Below are positions 46,014-55,186 of a stretch of DNA of 64,000 nt, piece by piece. Below the pieces are notes generated by a model. It was not told where the DNA came from, made no database searches, and saw only the letters and a program-made list of their open reading frames with translations. The position numbers were made by a program, and so were the translations under genes. The first letter of the stretch is position 1, and the number at the start of each line of letters is the position of its first letter. Origin of the DNA: Flavobacterium sp. SH_e (GTDB taxonomy: Bacteria; Bacteroidota; Bacteroidia; Flavobacteriales; Flavobacteriaceae); contig NZ_JAOVZN010000004.1 of the NCBI RefSeq assembly GCF_025717045.1, forward strand, positions 62,001 through 126,000, read 5' to 3'.

Positions 46014-48611
46014 ATGAAAAAAATACTTTTATTGTGTATGCTCGCTTTGGGCATACACAGTATATCTGGACAAAAAAAAGCAGTTGACAGCATTGCATAT
46101 CAATCATGGAAACGTGTTGGAACCAACAAAATTTCTTATAACGGAAACTGGGTTTCATACAAAACCGTTTTTCAAGATGCTGAAAAAGAATCTGCTCCTG
46201 AAACGTATATCGTTAATACAAAATCAGGAAAAAAAATAACTTTTGAAAAAGTTGGTGATGCAAATTTTGTTGGTACAGGAGATTTAATAATGTATCAGGA
46301 AAACAATGTGACATATTTGCATAATCTAGCAACTGGCGCAAAAAACGTTTGGAAAACAACAGATTACACACAAACAATTGAAGGAACTAATTATTTGTAT
46401 TACAACCATTTTCAAATGGGAAAGGATGGAAATAACTCAAACAAACTAGTCTTTTTTGATCTAGCTAAAAACGATAGCATTGTAATCAACAATATCAAAT
46501 CGTCTAAAATACTTCGCGGACAAAAAATCATTTTTACGCAGCTGAACAACAATTCGATTGTGCTGAAATATGGAGATTTAAAAGGTCCTTATAAAGAAAT
46601 TTATAAAGGATCTCCAGCTAATTTTGGAGATTTTGCTCTTAACACTAATGAATCTGAAGGTACATTTACAACCAAATCTGATCCATCAAAAGATGTTGAT
46701 GTGCTTCATTATTTCAATTTAAAAACCAATGTGCAAAAAGAGGTTTTAAATTTTAATTCCATTAAATGGGAAGATCAAAACTATAAATTTTCAAGATCGG
46801 CTTATCCGTTCACAGAAAATACACGTTTTGTATATTTAGATGTCAGATCGGCTTCAAACCAATATCCTGACAATCGTATCAAAAAATCAGATATCGATAT
46901 CTGGAAATGGAACGAAGGCGCTATGGAACGAAGACTGGCAAAGGTTCGCGGAGAAAAAGCTTCTGCTAAAGATCCTTTGTATGTTTATGATCTAAAGGAA
47001 AAAAAATGCATCAGAATCAGCGATAATCATTACTCGAATATCAGTCATCCTGATGCTGTCGATTATCCTAAATTATTCAAATTTGTAAACGATAAATATA
47101 CTGTTGAAGTAGATTGGACTTTTACAGAAAGAAATGATTTATACGCTATTGACGCTGCAACAGGAAAAGAACAATTGGTAAAAGAAGGAATTGGTTCTAC
47201 TCCATTTTGGAATCCAACCGGAACTTTTGCTTTATTTTTTGATGAAAAACAAGAAGCTTGGCAATCTTACAAAACAGATGGAAGTTCTACTGAATTTAAA
47301 AATATTTCAACCGAAATTCCATACACACTTAAGGATCAGGAAAAAGATATGGGACGCACTCCCGTACCATATGGAATTGCTGGATGGTTAAACAACGGAA
47401 ACAGTGTTGCTCTTTACGACAAATTTGACATTTGGGTGTTTGATTTAAATGGAAACATAAAACCGTATTCTCTAACTCAGGAATTTGGTCGAAAAAACAA
47501 TGTTGTACTGCGTTTGTACGGTTCTGAATTTGGAGGAAATCTTACTGGCAAAACACTTACTTTAAGAGGTTTTGACACTAAAACAAAAGCTGAAGGCGTT
47601 TATGTTTTAAAGAACAGCAAAATCACTGTTTTAGCAAGCAATCCGAATTACGACATTAAAATTCAAGCTTTTGCAGGAAATCAATCAAACTATCTTTTCA
47701 CGAAAGAAAGTGCTTCCATTTTCCCAGATTTATGGTGGGCAAATGAGAATTTCAAAACACAAAAAAGAATAACAGATATTAATCCGCAACAATCAGAGTA
47801 CAGTTGGATGAAAACAAAACTGCTTCGCTGGAAAAACTTTGACGGCACTGAAGGCGAAGGGATTTTATATGTTCCTCAAAATTACGATGCTTCTAAAAGC
47901 TATCCTGTAATTGTTCATTTCTACGAAAAACATACGCATGAAATGAATCATTATCCAATGCCAGAATTGAGTACGTCAAACATTAATATTCCGACTTTCT
48001 TAAGCAGAGGCTATTTGATTTTTATGCCAGATGTAAATTATACCTACAACAGTCCTGGAAACAGCGCCTATAATGCCGTTGTGAGCGGAACGCAGTACTT
48101 AATTGATCAAAAAATCTCAGAAAAAGGCAAAATCGGAATTCAAGGACATAGTTTTGGAGGTTATGAAACTTCATACATCATTACTAAAACCCCAATTTAT
48201 ACTTGCGCAATTGTAGGTTCCGGAGTGAGTAATTTTACTTCAAACTATTTAAATTATCGTGTAAATGGTATTTCGAATATGTTTAAATACGAAGCAGATC
48301 AATACCGCATGAAAGGTTCAATGTATGAGTATCCAAATGAATACGTGGACAACTCTCCTATTTTTAACGCTAACAAAGTGACTACTCCTGCATTAATTTT
48401 CCATAATGACAAAGACGGAGCTGTTCCATTCGATCAAGGCATGGGATTATTCTTTGCTTTGAGAAGATTAGGAAAAGAAGCTTGGCTAGTAAATTATAAA
48501 ACGGAAAATCATACACTGGACAGAGCCGCTAATCAAAAAGACTGGACACAAAAAATGCTTCAGTATTTTGATTTCTATTTAAAAGGTGCTTCACGCCCTG
48601 ACTGGATGTAA
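46014..48611 (+). CDS. Prolyl-oligopeptidase-family (S9) peptidase of locus 2
   Basis: 865 residues with a signal peptide ending near GIHSISGQ. A long beta-propeller-like N-terminal region precedes the alpha/beta hydrolase domain (about 610-865). The catalytic serine is Ser713 in IQGHSFGGYE, the aspartate is in NDKDGAVPF, and the histidine in KTENHTLDR. S9 enzymes cleave peptides up to about 30 residues, often after proline or as dipeptidyl or acylaminoacyl peptidases; the exact specificity cannot be told. It is an exported enzyme 25 bases after the thioredoxin gene. Confidence 0.92.
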   Translation: MKKILLLCMLALGIHSISGQKKAVDSIAYQSWKRVGTNKISYNGNWVSYKTVFQDAEKESAPETYIVNTKSGKKITFEKVGDANFVGTGDLIMYQENNVTYLHNLATGAKNVWKTTDYTQTIEGTNYLYYNHFQMGKDGNNSNKLVFFDLAKNDSIVINNIKSSKILRGQKIIFTQLNNNSIVLKYGDLKGPYKEIYKGSPANFGDFALNTNESEGTFTTKSDPSKDVDVLHYFNLKTNVQKEVLNFNSIKWEDQNYKFSRSAYPFTENTRFVYLDVRSASNQYPDNRIKKSDIDIWKWNEGAMERRLAKVRGEKASAKDPLYVYDLKEKKCIRISDNHYSNISHPDAVDYPKLFKFVNDKYTVEVDWTFTERNDLYAIDAATGKEQLVKEGIGSTPFWNPTGTFALFFDEKQEAWQSYKTDGSSTEFKNISTEIPYTLKDQEKDMGRTPVPYGIAGWLNNGNSVALYDKFDIWVFDLNGNIKPYSLTQEFGRKNNVVLRLYGSEFGGNLTGKTLTLRGFDTKTKAEGVYVLKNSKITVLASNPNYDIKIQAFAGNQSNYLFTKESASIFPDLWWANENFKTQKRITDINPQQSEYSWMKTKLLRWKNFDGTEGEGILYVPQNYDASKSYPVIVHFYEKHTHEMNHYPMPELSTSNINIPTFLSRGYLIFMPDVNYTYNSPGNSAYNAVVSGTQYLIDQKISEKGKIGIQGHSFGGYETSYIITKTPIYTCAIVGSGVSNFTSNYLNYRVNGISNMFKYEADQYRMKGSMYEYPNEYVDNSPIFNANKVTTPALIFHNDKDGAVPFDQGMGLFFALRRLGKEAWLVNYKTENHTLDRAANQKDWTQKMLQYFDFYLKGASRPDWM

Positions 48612-48648
48612 TATAAACCAATATTTTATTTATACACCGAAGACTGTT

Positions 48649-48678
48649 ATTTGAAGGTTTCTTATGAGACCTTCAAAT
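48649..48678 (+). promoter_or_regulatory. Strong intercistronic stem-loop between the S9 and M16 genes
   Basis: A 13-bp stem (ATTTGAAGGTTTC, 48649-48661, with 48666-48678; one T-G pair) closes on a 4-base loop. Outer bases CTGTT and AACAG can extend it with a bulge. No T-run follows, so I infer an mRNA stability or processing site rather than a terminator. Confidence 0.6.
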
Positions 48679-48748
48679 CAACAGCAGGAACTTCATACAC
48701 TTTTTTCAAATTATAATTCAATCAAAAAAAGAACAATAACGATCAAAA

Positions 48749-51544
48749 ATGAAAACAAAATTAATTCTAGCGCATTTATTGATTCTGGGTTTATCACAGG
48801 TTTCAGCGCAGTTTAAAACTACATTTCCCCTGCCAAAAGAAGTCGCACACGGAACGCTTCCAAACGGAATGCAATATTTTATCATGCATAACGAATGGCC
48901 AAAAGACAGAGCCGATTTCTATTTTGTGCAAAACGTTGGAGCAATTTTAGAAAATGACGATCAAGACGGATTAGCACATTTTCTGGAACACATGGCTTTT
49001 AACGGAACAGAGCATTTTAAAGGAAAAGGAATCATCAGCATGCTAGAAAAACAAGGAGTTTCTTTTGGAAAAGATATCAATGCTTACACTGCTTATGACG
49101 AAACGGTTTACAACATCAGTAATGTTCCTTCACAAAACAAAACTTTATTGGATTCTTGCATGTATGTGCTGCACGATTGGTCGGGATCCCTGCTTTTGGC
49201 AGATAACGAAATTGATGCCGAAAGGGGTGTAATCCGTGAGGAATGGCGCACGCGAAGAAACGCAGATTACAGAGCCGGAGAAAAAATTGATAAAGTCGTA
49301 TTTGATGGTTCAAAATATGCAAAACGAAATGTAATTGGAGATTTGGCTGTCATCAATAATTTCAAATATCAAGTCCTTAGAGATTATTATAAAAAATGGT
49401 ATCAGCCGCAAAATCAGGCTGTCGTAATCGTAGGGGACTTTGACGTCAGTTTAATCGAAAAAAAGGTTAAAGAGATTTTCGGTTCGATACCAAAACCTAA
49501 AAAAATCAATAAAAGAGAATACGAAAAGATTCCGTTCCATAAAGAAAACCGTTACGTGCTGGCAACAGACAAAGAATTGCAACGTTCCGGAATTTCACTT
49601 TCGTATACCAAATCGAAACCTTTAATCCAGGATCAGGCTGAAATGACCAAAAGCATGCAGGAAAATCTGGCGATACAAATGATGAATACGCGTTTTAACG
49701 AATACATCATTAATAACGAAACAGCAGGTTTGGCTTTCGGAATTTCAAATGATAATCTTTCGAGGTTAGACAGTAAATTTTCATTGCACATAACTCCAAA
49801 AAAAGGAAAATTCATAGAGGCTTTTAATGAAGCTTACAGAGAATTTGAAAGAGCGATGCAAAACGGATTTACGCGACAGGAATTAGACCGTTTGAAAACT
49901 AAAATGCGTACAAATTATGACAATCGTTTAGCAAATAAAGATAAAATTGGAAACAGCTATTGGGCAGAGCAATTGCAGCTTTACTTCTTAGAGTCTAATC
50001 CCGTTTTTACGGTTGAAGGAGAACAAAAATGGATTACTGCATTTTTAAACAATGTTACTTTAGATCAGGTAAATGCTGCTTTTAAATCTTTACAGCCAAA
50101 AGATAATTTAGTTCTTTCAGTTTCTGCTCCAGAAGATGCTGCAACGAAATTTCCTGAAGCAAATGACTATTGGAATGCAATTAAAACCATTTCAAACTCA
50201 AAATTAGAATCTTACAAAGAAGAAGAATTAACTGCTTCTTTAGTAAAAGAAGATTTGAAAGAAAAGCCAATTGCAAAAACAGAAGACATCAAAACATTCG
50301 CGAATGCGAAAAAATACACGTTAGCAAATGGCGCGAAAGTGATTGTTTATCCAACAACTTTAAGCAAAGACCAAATTTTATTTTCAGCTTACAGTGCCGG
50401 AGGAAACTCTCTAGCAGATTGGAAAGAGCTTCCATCCGCTCAAATTGCGCCAGCTGTGGCAGCGTATTCTGGTTTGGGGGATTATAAGTTTACTGATTTA
50501 AAAAAGAAATTGACTGGTAAAACGGCGAATGTGAGTCCGTATATTGGCGGTTTGTACGAAGGTTTTAACGGAAGCTGCAACAGAGAATCTTTGACTACTT
50601 TATTACAGCTTACTTATTTGTATTTCCAGCATCCGAGGTTTGACAGCAGTACTTTCGATAAAATCAAAGAGCAATATCAAAACAAATTGAATAATGCTCC
50701 AAACAGCAATGAAAAGGCTTTAAACGATACTATTTCTAACCTAAATGCCAATTACAGCAAACGCAACTGGCTTTTAACGCAGGATTTTATCAATGCTTTT
50801 GATTTGAATAAAGCTAAAAAGTTCTATACAGAACGTTTCTCAAATGCTGCAGATTTTACCTTTTTATTCGTAGGGAACATTTCAGAACAAGATATTGCTT
50901 TGATTAATACCTATCTAGGAAATATTCCAGCAAACGAGAAAATGGAAAAATATGTTGATCATAAGATTTTTATGAAAGACGGAAAGACTGAAAAAACAAT
51001 CGTTAGAGCTATGGATACGCCAAAAACAACGGTTTATCTTCACTTAGAAAACAAAGATGTTGTGTATAGCAAAAAGAATAAAATCTTAAGCTATATGCTA
51101 TCTGAATGGCTGACAAAACGTTATTTGGAGACTATTCGCGAAGAAGAAGGCGGAAGTTATGGCGTTCAAGCTGCAACGGATATTTCACAGATTCCTAGTG
51201 CATTATTTTCTTTAGAAATCAACTTTGACTGTAATCCTGATAAAGCAGATGCTTTGGTGAAAATTGTACACGCTGAACTTGCGAGAGTGCAAACCGAAAA
51301 CATTCCTGCAAATATGTTAGAAGACATCAAACAATCTATTCTAAAAAATCATCAGGAACAGATTAAACAAAATAATTATTGGCTGAGTATCTTAAATTCT
51401 TACGTTCGTGATAACGAAGAACCAATCAGCAGCGAACTTCTTAAAACGATTCTAAGTGCTATAACGGCAAAAGATTTAAAAGAATTTACTGTGAATGCCT
51501 TAAATAAATCTAACAGCGTGCAAGTACTTATGAAAGCAAAATAA
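48749..51544 (+). CDS. M16 (pitrilysin) family zinc metallopeptidase (locus 2)
   Basis: 931 residues with a signal peptide ending near QVSA. The zinc motif HFLEH is at 77-81, the distal glutamate in DAERGVIREEW, and the C-terminal Arg/Tyr region in YLETIREEEGGSYGV. It is a clear full-length paralogue of the peptidase at 8658: the stretch around the active site is almost identical, and the length differs by only six residues. The inactive C-terminal lobe is more divergent. It is expected to digest imported peptides in the periplasm, after the S9 enzyme. Confidence 0.94.
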   Translation: MKTKLILAHLLILGLSQVSAQFKTTFPLPKEVAHGTLPNGMQYFIMHNEWPKDRADFYFVQNVGAILENDDQDGLAHFLEHMAFNGTEHFKGKGIISMLEKQGVSFGKDINAYTAYDETVYNISNVPSQNKTLLDSCMYVLHDWSGSLLLADNEIDAERGVIREEWRTRRNADYRAGEKIDKVVFDGSKYAKRNVIGDLAVINNFKYQVLRDYYKKWYQPQNQAVVIVGDFDVSLIEKKVKEIFGSIPKPKKINKREYEKIPFHKENRYVLATDKELQRSGISLSYTKSKPLIQDQAEMTKSMQENLAIQMMNTRFNEYIINNETAGLAFGISNDNLSRLDSKFSLHITPKKGKFIEAFNEAYREFERAMQNGFTRQELDRLKTKMRTNYDNRLANKDKIGNSYWAEQLQLYFLESNPVFTVEGEQKWITAFLNNVTLDQVNAAFKSLQPKDNLVLSVSAPEDAATKFPEANDYWNAIKTISNSKLESYKEEELTASLVKEDLKEKPIAKTEDIKTFANAKKYTLANGAKVIVYPTTLSKDQILFSAYSAGGNSLADWKELPSAQIAPAVAAYSGLGDYKFTDLKKKLTGKTANVSPYIGGLYEGFNGSCNRESLTTLLQLTYLYFQHPRFDSSTFDKIKEQYQNKLNNAPNSNEKALNDTISNLNANYSKRNWLLTQDFINAFDLNKAKKFYTERFSNAADFTFLFVGNISEQDIALINTYLGNIPANEKMEKYVDHKIFMKDGKTEKTIVRAMDTPKTTVYLHLENKDVVYSKKNKILSYMLSEWLTKRYLETIREEEGGSYGVQAATDISQIPSALFSLEINFDCNPDKADALVKIVHAELARVQTENIPANMLEDIKQSILKNHQEQIKQNNYWLSILNSYVRDNEEPISSELLKTILSAITAKDLKEFTVNALNKSNSVQVLMKAK

Positions 51545-51962
51545 GAATCTCTTATAAAAACAGATTCCAGATTCTGATTTATAATGTTCTTATCGATTTT
51601 TTTATTTTTTATTTTAATTAGTTTTTAAAGGCTGTCCAAAAGACAGCCTTTATTATTTAAAACAATTTAAGCCAATTTTGCACGGGCATATCTGGCTCAA
51701 AAGCTATTACAATAAAATTTTATAAAAAAACAAGCTGTTTAGTCAGAACTCTAACGACTTAGAGAAAGGAATAGCTTCAAATCTAAACAGACTTCTTGCA
51801 GATTTTCACCAAACACTCACATACTCAGATCCTAGCTAAACATTAATTAAGGATTTCTTCAAAAAAAATATGCCAAGTCTTCAGCAGATGAGTTTGGACG
51901 TTTGAACAAAGTTGCGGATTGATATATTTGAGAAATTTGCATCAGATAAAAACGCGGAGAAA
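51545..51962. other. 418-bp gap between locus 2 and the next AraC gene
   Basis: Apart from the terminator at 51628, I see no gene here. The open frame running back from the AraC gene to a TTG at 51912 is judged non-coding upstream of the ATG at 51963. Composition changes near its right end towards the more GC-rich block of the last 12 kb. Confidence 0.5.
51628..51655 (+). terminator. Terminator after M16 peptidase 2
   Basis: AAGGCTGTC (51628-51636) pairs with GACAGCCTT (51642-51650), loop 5, followed by TATTATTT. The stem is the same as after M16 peptidase 1. Confidence 0.82.
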
Positions 51963-52775
51963 ATGGAATCAAAAAAAGTTCAAACCCTTTCAGAGCCCAA
52001 GCTAATTCAAAACCTCTATTTTGGGGATAATGTTGAAGGCGAAGCCTTTGTGCCAGACCATATCTTCAGCTATATCGTAAGCGGCAGGCATGATGTATGG
52101 ATAGGATCCAAAAAATATGCTTTTGCCGCTGGCGATTGTCGCTTCTTTAGAAGAAATCAATTGGCAAAATCCATTAAACATACTGAATCTGATGGATTCA
52201 AGTCCATAGCTGTCCATTTTGACCAAAATACCCTTATGGAGATTTCAAAAGAGACCGGCTTCAAGTCAGAGAGGTTTCACGGCGAGGGCGTTAAGGCCAT
52301 CAAGGCTAATGGCATGCTGAAAAAATCTTTAGCCACATTTCATGGATATGCCCAAAGAAGAGATACTGATGCAGAAATTTTACGGATTAAAATTAAGGAG
52401 CTGGTTTTAATCCTTGCAGCTATTGATCCGGAAATTAAGCAGATGCTATTTGAATTCAGCGATCCCGGAAAACTGGATTTGGAGGGATTTATGAATGGCC
52501 ATTATAGGTATAATGTTCCACTGGAAAAATTCGCATTTCTCACAGGGCGCAGCCTGTCGGGCTTCAAAAGGGATTTTGCCAGACTGTTTAGGATTACTCC
52601 AAGCAGATGGCTGACTAAAAAACGGCTTAATGAAGCAAAATATCTGATAGAAGACTGCAGGAGGCGCCCAAGTGAAATCTATTTAGAAATAGGTTTTGCC
52701 AATATGTCCCATTTCTCCTATGCGTATAAAAAAGAATTTGGCATATCGCCTTTACAAAAAAACAAGAATAGCTAA
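51963..52775 (+). CDS. AraC-family transcriptional regulator (ExsA-like branch)
   Basis: 270 residues from the ATG at 51963; an upstream TTG at 51912 is in frame but less likely. The sensor domain is a small cupin (FSYIVSGRHDVWIGSKKYAF, then GDCRFFRRNQLAKSI). The DNA-binding domain lies at about 170-266 (LEKFAFLTGRSLSGFKRDFA; IYLEIGFANMSHFSYAYKKE). It differs from the A, B and C types. It is followed after 11 bases by a short-chain dehydrogenase gene, the common arrangement of a regulator with its target. Confidence 0.87.
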   Translation: MESKKVQTLSEPKLIQNLYFGDNVEGEAFVPDHIFSYIVSGRHDVWIGSKKYAFAAGDCRFFRRNQLAKSIKHTESDGFKSIAVHFDQNTLMEISKETGFKSERFHGEGVKAIKANGMLKKSLATFHGYAQRRDTDAEILRIKIKELVLILAAIDPEIKQMLFEFSDPGKLDLEGFMNGHYRYNVPLEKFAFLTGRSLSGFKRDFARLFRITPSRWLTKKRLNEAKYLIEDCRRRPSEIYLEIGFANMSHFSYAYKKEFGISPLQKNKNS

Positions 52776-52786
52776 TAATAGAAAAA

Positions 52787-53584
52787 ATGGATTTAAAATT
52801 AAAAGGAAAAAGAGCGCTTATAACTGGTTCGAGTTCGGGATTGGGAGAGTCAATAGCTAAAATGCTGGCAGATGAAGGTGCGGCCGTTATAGTTCATGGC
52901 AGAAATGAAGATCGTGCCAAAGCTGTATGCCAGGAAATTATCAGCAATGGAGGAATGGCAGAAATAGCTTTAGGTGATCTCAGTACAGATAACGGAGCTG
53001 ATCAGGCCGCTTCAGCCGCGCTTAAAAATGGCCAGATTGATATTTTAATCAATAATGCGGGCGCTACATCACATAAATCCTGGGGCGAAGCAGCGTCAAT
53101 GGATTGGACTGAAATCTATAACAATAATGTGGTTTCATATGTAAGAATGATTCAGCGTATAGTGCCGCAAATGAAAACATTAGGCTGGGGACGCGTTGTC
53201 CACATAGGTGGAGGCCTCGGCATACAGCCTATTAAAGAGCAGCCCCATTATAACGCGACACTTGCCGCAAGGCATAATCTTTCAATCTCACTTGCCAGAG
53301 CACTTCAAGAAACCGGGATAACTTCAAATGTAGTTTCCCCTGGGGCAATCATAAATCCTATGGTTGAAGATTGGCTTGTGAATGCTGCGCCTCAGTTTAA
53401 CTGGGGAACCGATTTGGAGGAGATAAAATCTAAGGCTGTCCAGCAGCTGATTCCAAATGATGCAGGAAGATTTGGAGAACCAGAGGAAATTGCCGGGGCA
53501 GTTGCCTATCTTTGTAGCACTTATGCCAATTATATTAGCGGAGCCACAATTAGGGTAGATGGCGGCACAATTAAATGTTTGTAG
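52787..53584 (+). CDS. Short-chain dehydrogenase/reductase-family protein with altered active site
   Basis: 265 residues with a good cofactor-binding site (ITGSSSGLGESIAKM, later DILINNAGA). The classical catalytic Ser-Tyr-Lys is broken: Tyr155 (in HYNATLAARH) is kept, but the lysine position 159 is Leu (codon CTT at 53261) and the serine position 142 is Gly (in VVHIGGGLGI). The C-terminus ISGATIRVDGG is normal. Ordinary SDRs need Ser and Lys for hydride transfer, so this protein may be a binding protein, or use another mechanism. The gene follows the AraC regulator by 11 bases. Confidence 0.88.
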   Translation: MDLKLKGKRALITGSSSGLGESIAKMLADEGAAVIVHGRNEDRAKAVCQEIISNGGMAEIALGDLSTDNGADQAASAALKNGQIDILINNAGATSHKSWGEAASMDWTEIYNNNVVSYVRMIQRIVPQMKTLGWGRVVHIGGGLGIQPIKEQPHYNATLAARHNLSISLARALQETGITSNVVSPGAIINPMVEDWLVNAAPQFNWGTDLEEIKSKAVQQLIPNDAGRFGEPEEIAGAVAYLCSTYANYISGATIRVDGGTIKCL

Positions 53585-54307
53585 AATATTCTTCAAAACA
53601 TCATCTAATAAAACAGAGTGCTACGATATCCAAAGCATTCTTTTTGAAAAGATTCGCAAAGTCAGAGACATTGCGAATTTTATTTATCATAGAAATTGTA
53701 ACTGCGATAAAAATCCAATAGATTTTAATGCGATTCAAAACAAAAAAGATGAGCATTACTGCTCATCTTTAAATTATTTATTTCTAAAATTTGTTCAATT
53801 TCAAAAGGTTAGAATTTCAAAATCTCATATCACTAACTTTGAAACACTCCCCCTTTTACTTGCCGATGCAGAAATTAACTTTCCTTATTTCATAAGGGTT
53901 AAGCAATGCTGAGGTACAATTAAGGTACAAATTTTTAAATATAAAATTCTTACAGAATAAAAAATCAAAAAGAGCTGTCTTTATAAATAAATAAGCCTTC
54001 AATAGAACGGTAACAAAGTAGTTAAAAACAAATATATTAAAAATATCTAAAATTTAGCCTCTCGAACCCATAACCGTTTAATCTCCAGCTTTAAAACAAA
54101 ACTGAATGGTAATTTTTAACACTTCTCAACAATTCGCTTTTCTATTGAAAACAAGTAAATATACTCTGATTACAAATAAATAATAGCTGTAAATTTATTC
54201 CTCGGATGCGAAAGACATTCTCTCCAATAGATCCACATGCAATTACATACAGCATAGGCATTCTTAAAATTTACTAGTGAGCAGTAATAATTAAAAAAGA
54301 AGAAATT
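53585..54307. other. 723-bp gap at the edge of the mobile-looking region
   Basis: No convincing gene is visible; the open frame at 53559-53912 looks random. The stretch holds a terminator at 53745 and a direct repeat AGGTACAA (53912-53919 and 53923-53930, 11 bases apart). Such short repeats one helical turn apart may be protein-binding sites, for example for a recombinase. This may be the boundary of the horizontally acquired block to the right. Confidence 0.45.
53745..53770 (+). terminator. Terminator downstream of the SDR gene
   Basis: AAAGATGAGCA (53745-53755) pairs perfectly with TGCTCATCTTT (53760-53770), loop TTAC. T-rich sequence follows on the plus strand and A-rich sequence precedes it, so it could work in both directions. 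Confidence 0.75.
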
Positions 54308-54912
54308 ATGAAAATTGGAGTCATAGGCATCAGCAGCCTTACCCTTGAATTAGCCTGCAGGGCATCAGAAGCAGGTTATGAAGTTATAATAAACAATCCC
54401 AGGGGCGGGAGTCTTATAAAAGAGGCAGTCAAAAAAATAGAGCCCAACGCAAGGATTGGAACCTTAGAAGAGGCAGCCTCTGCCGAAATAGTTCTGCTGT
54501 TTCTTGCAAAGGATGATTTAGAAAACGTTATACAGTCTCTGCCTGATATGACCGGTAAGATAGTCGTTCATACAAGCGGACTGATTTTCGATCCCCACCT
54601 GCTGCTGTCAGGCATTACAAATGCCATGACCTATAAAATAACAGCCTCACTGCTTCCGCAGGCTCATGTAGTAAATTGTTCAATCCAGTCGAATTTAAGC
54701 CAAAACAGACCTCTGCTGTGAACGAAAGCAAAGAGGATATTTTTTTTATAGCTGACCACTCAGATTCCAGAAACCAGATCCGAGCTTTACTAAAAAAACT
54801 CCATTATCTTCCTATCGACCTTTCAACCAGATTTCATCTGCAGAGGGAAATAAATCTAAAAAGATTCATTAACCCTCTTGCCATCAGACCTTTCAAAAAC
54901 AGCCATAATTAA
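54308..54912 (+). pseudogene. Frameshifted NAD(P)-binding reductase (F420-dependent NADP reductase-like)
   Basis: The first reading frame (54308-54721) encodes a Rossmann domain (MKIGVIGISSLTLELACRAS, IVLLFLAKDDLENVI, GKIVVHTSGL) up to LPQAHVV. The continuation of the family (a KxFN-type segment) is found in another frame, LFNPVEFKPKQTSAV, reaching a stop at 54912. Adding one base in the AAA run at 54673-54675 would join them as AHVVK-LFNPVE. A one-base deletion is therefore the likely cause. The rejoined protein would be about 201 residues, normal for the family. A sequencing error cannot be excluded. No slippery heptamer for programmed shifting is seen. Confidence 0.75.
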
Positions 54913-55186
54913 AAGAATATTTAAGATGCTTTCCTTAGTAAAAACTGATTTTTTCATTTTCTAAAGAAATTAAAGGGAGCGCATCTTCACAAGACATCCT
55001 TTGATATGAACAGTATATTACCTCCAACAGAACTTACTGTCAAACCGCTCTCTCCTGCCCTTTTTCTCATAGCAAATGGATTAGATTAATTTCAGAAAGC
55101 GCTATTCCATGTGGATCATAGTCATAAGCATATCTATACTTTTTTAAATTCTTTATCTGCTTCTCAGCTGCTTGACAGTTTAAAGC

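Noticed and set aside
53559..53912. 117-residue open frame after the SDR gene
   Set aside because: It starts inside the SDR gene, crosses a strong terminator hairpin, has no recognisable motif and looks random in composition.
54057..54080. tRNA-like T-loop words (CTCTCGAACCC) on the minus strand
   Set aside because: The flanking bases do not pair as a T stem, and no acceptor strand or tRNA body is present.
54660..54690. Programmed -1 ribosomal frameshift in the reductase gene
   Set aside because: No X XXY YYZ slippery heptamer in the zero frame and no clear downstream stem-loop; a plain deletion is simpler.
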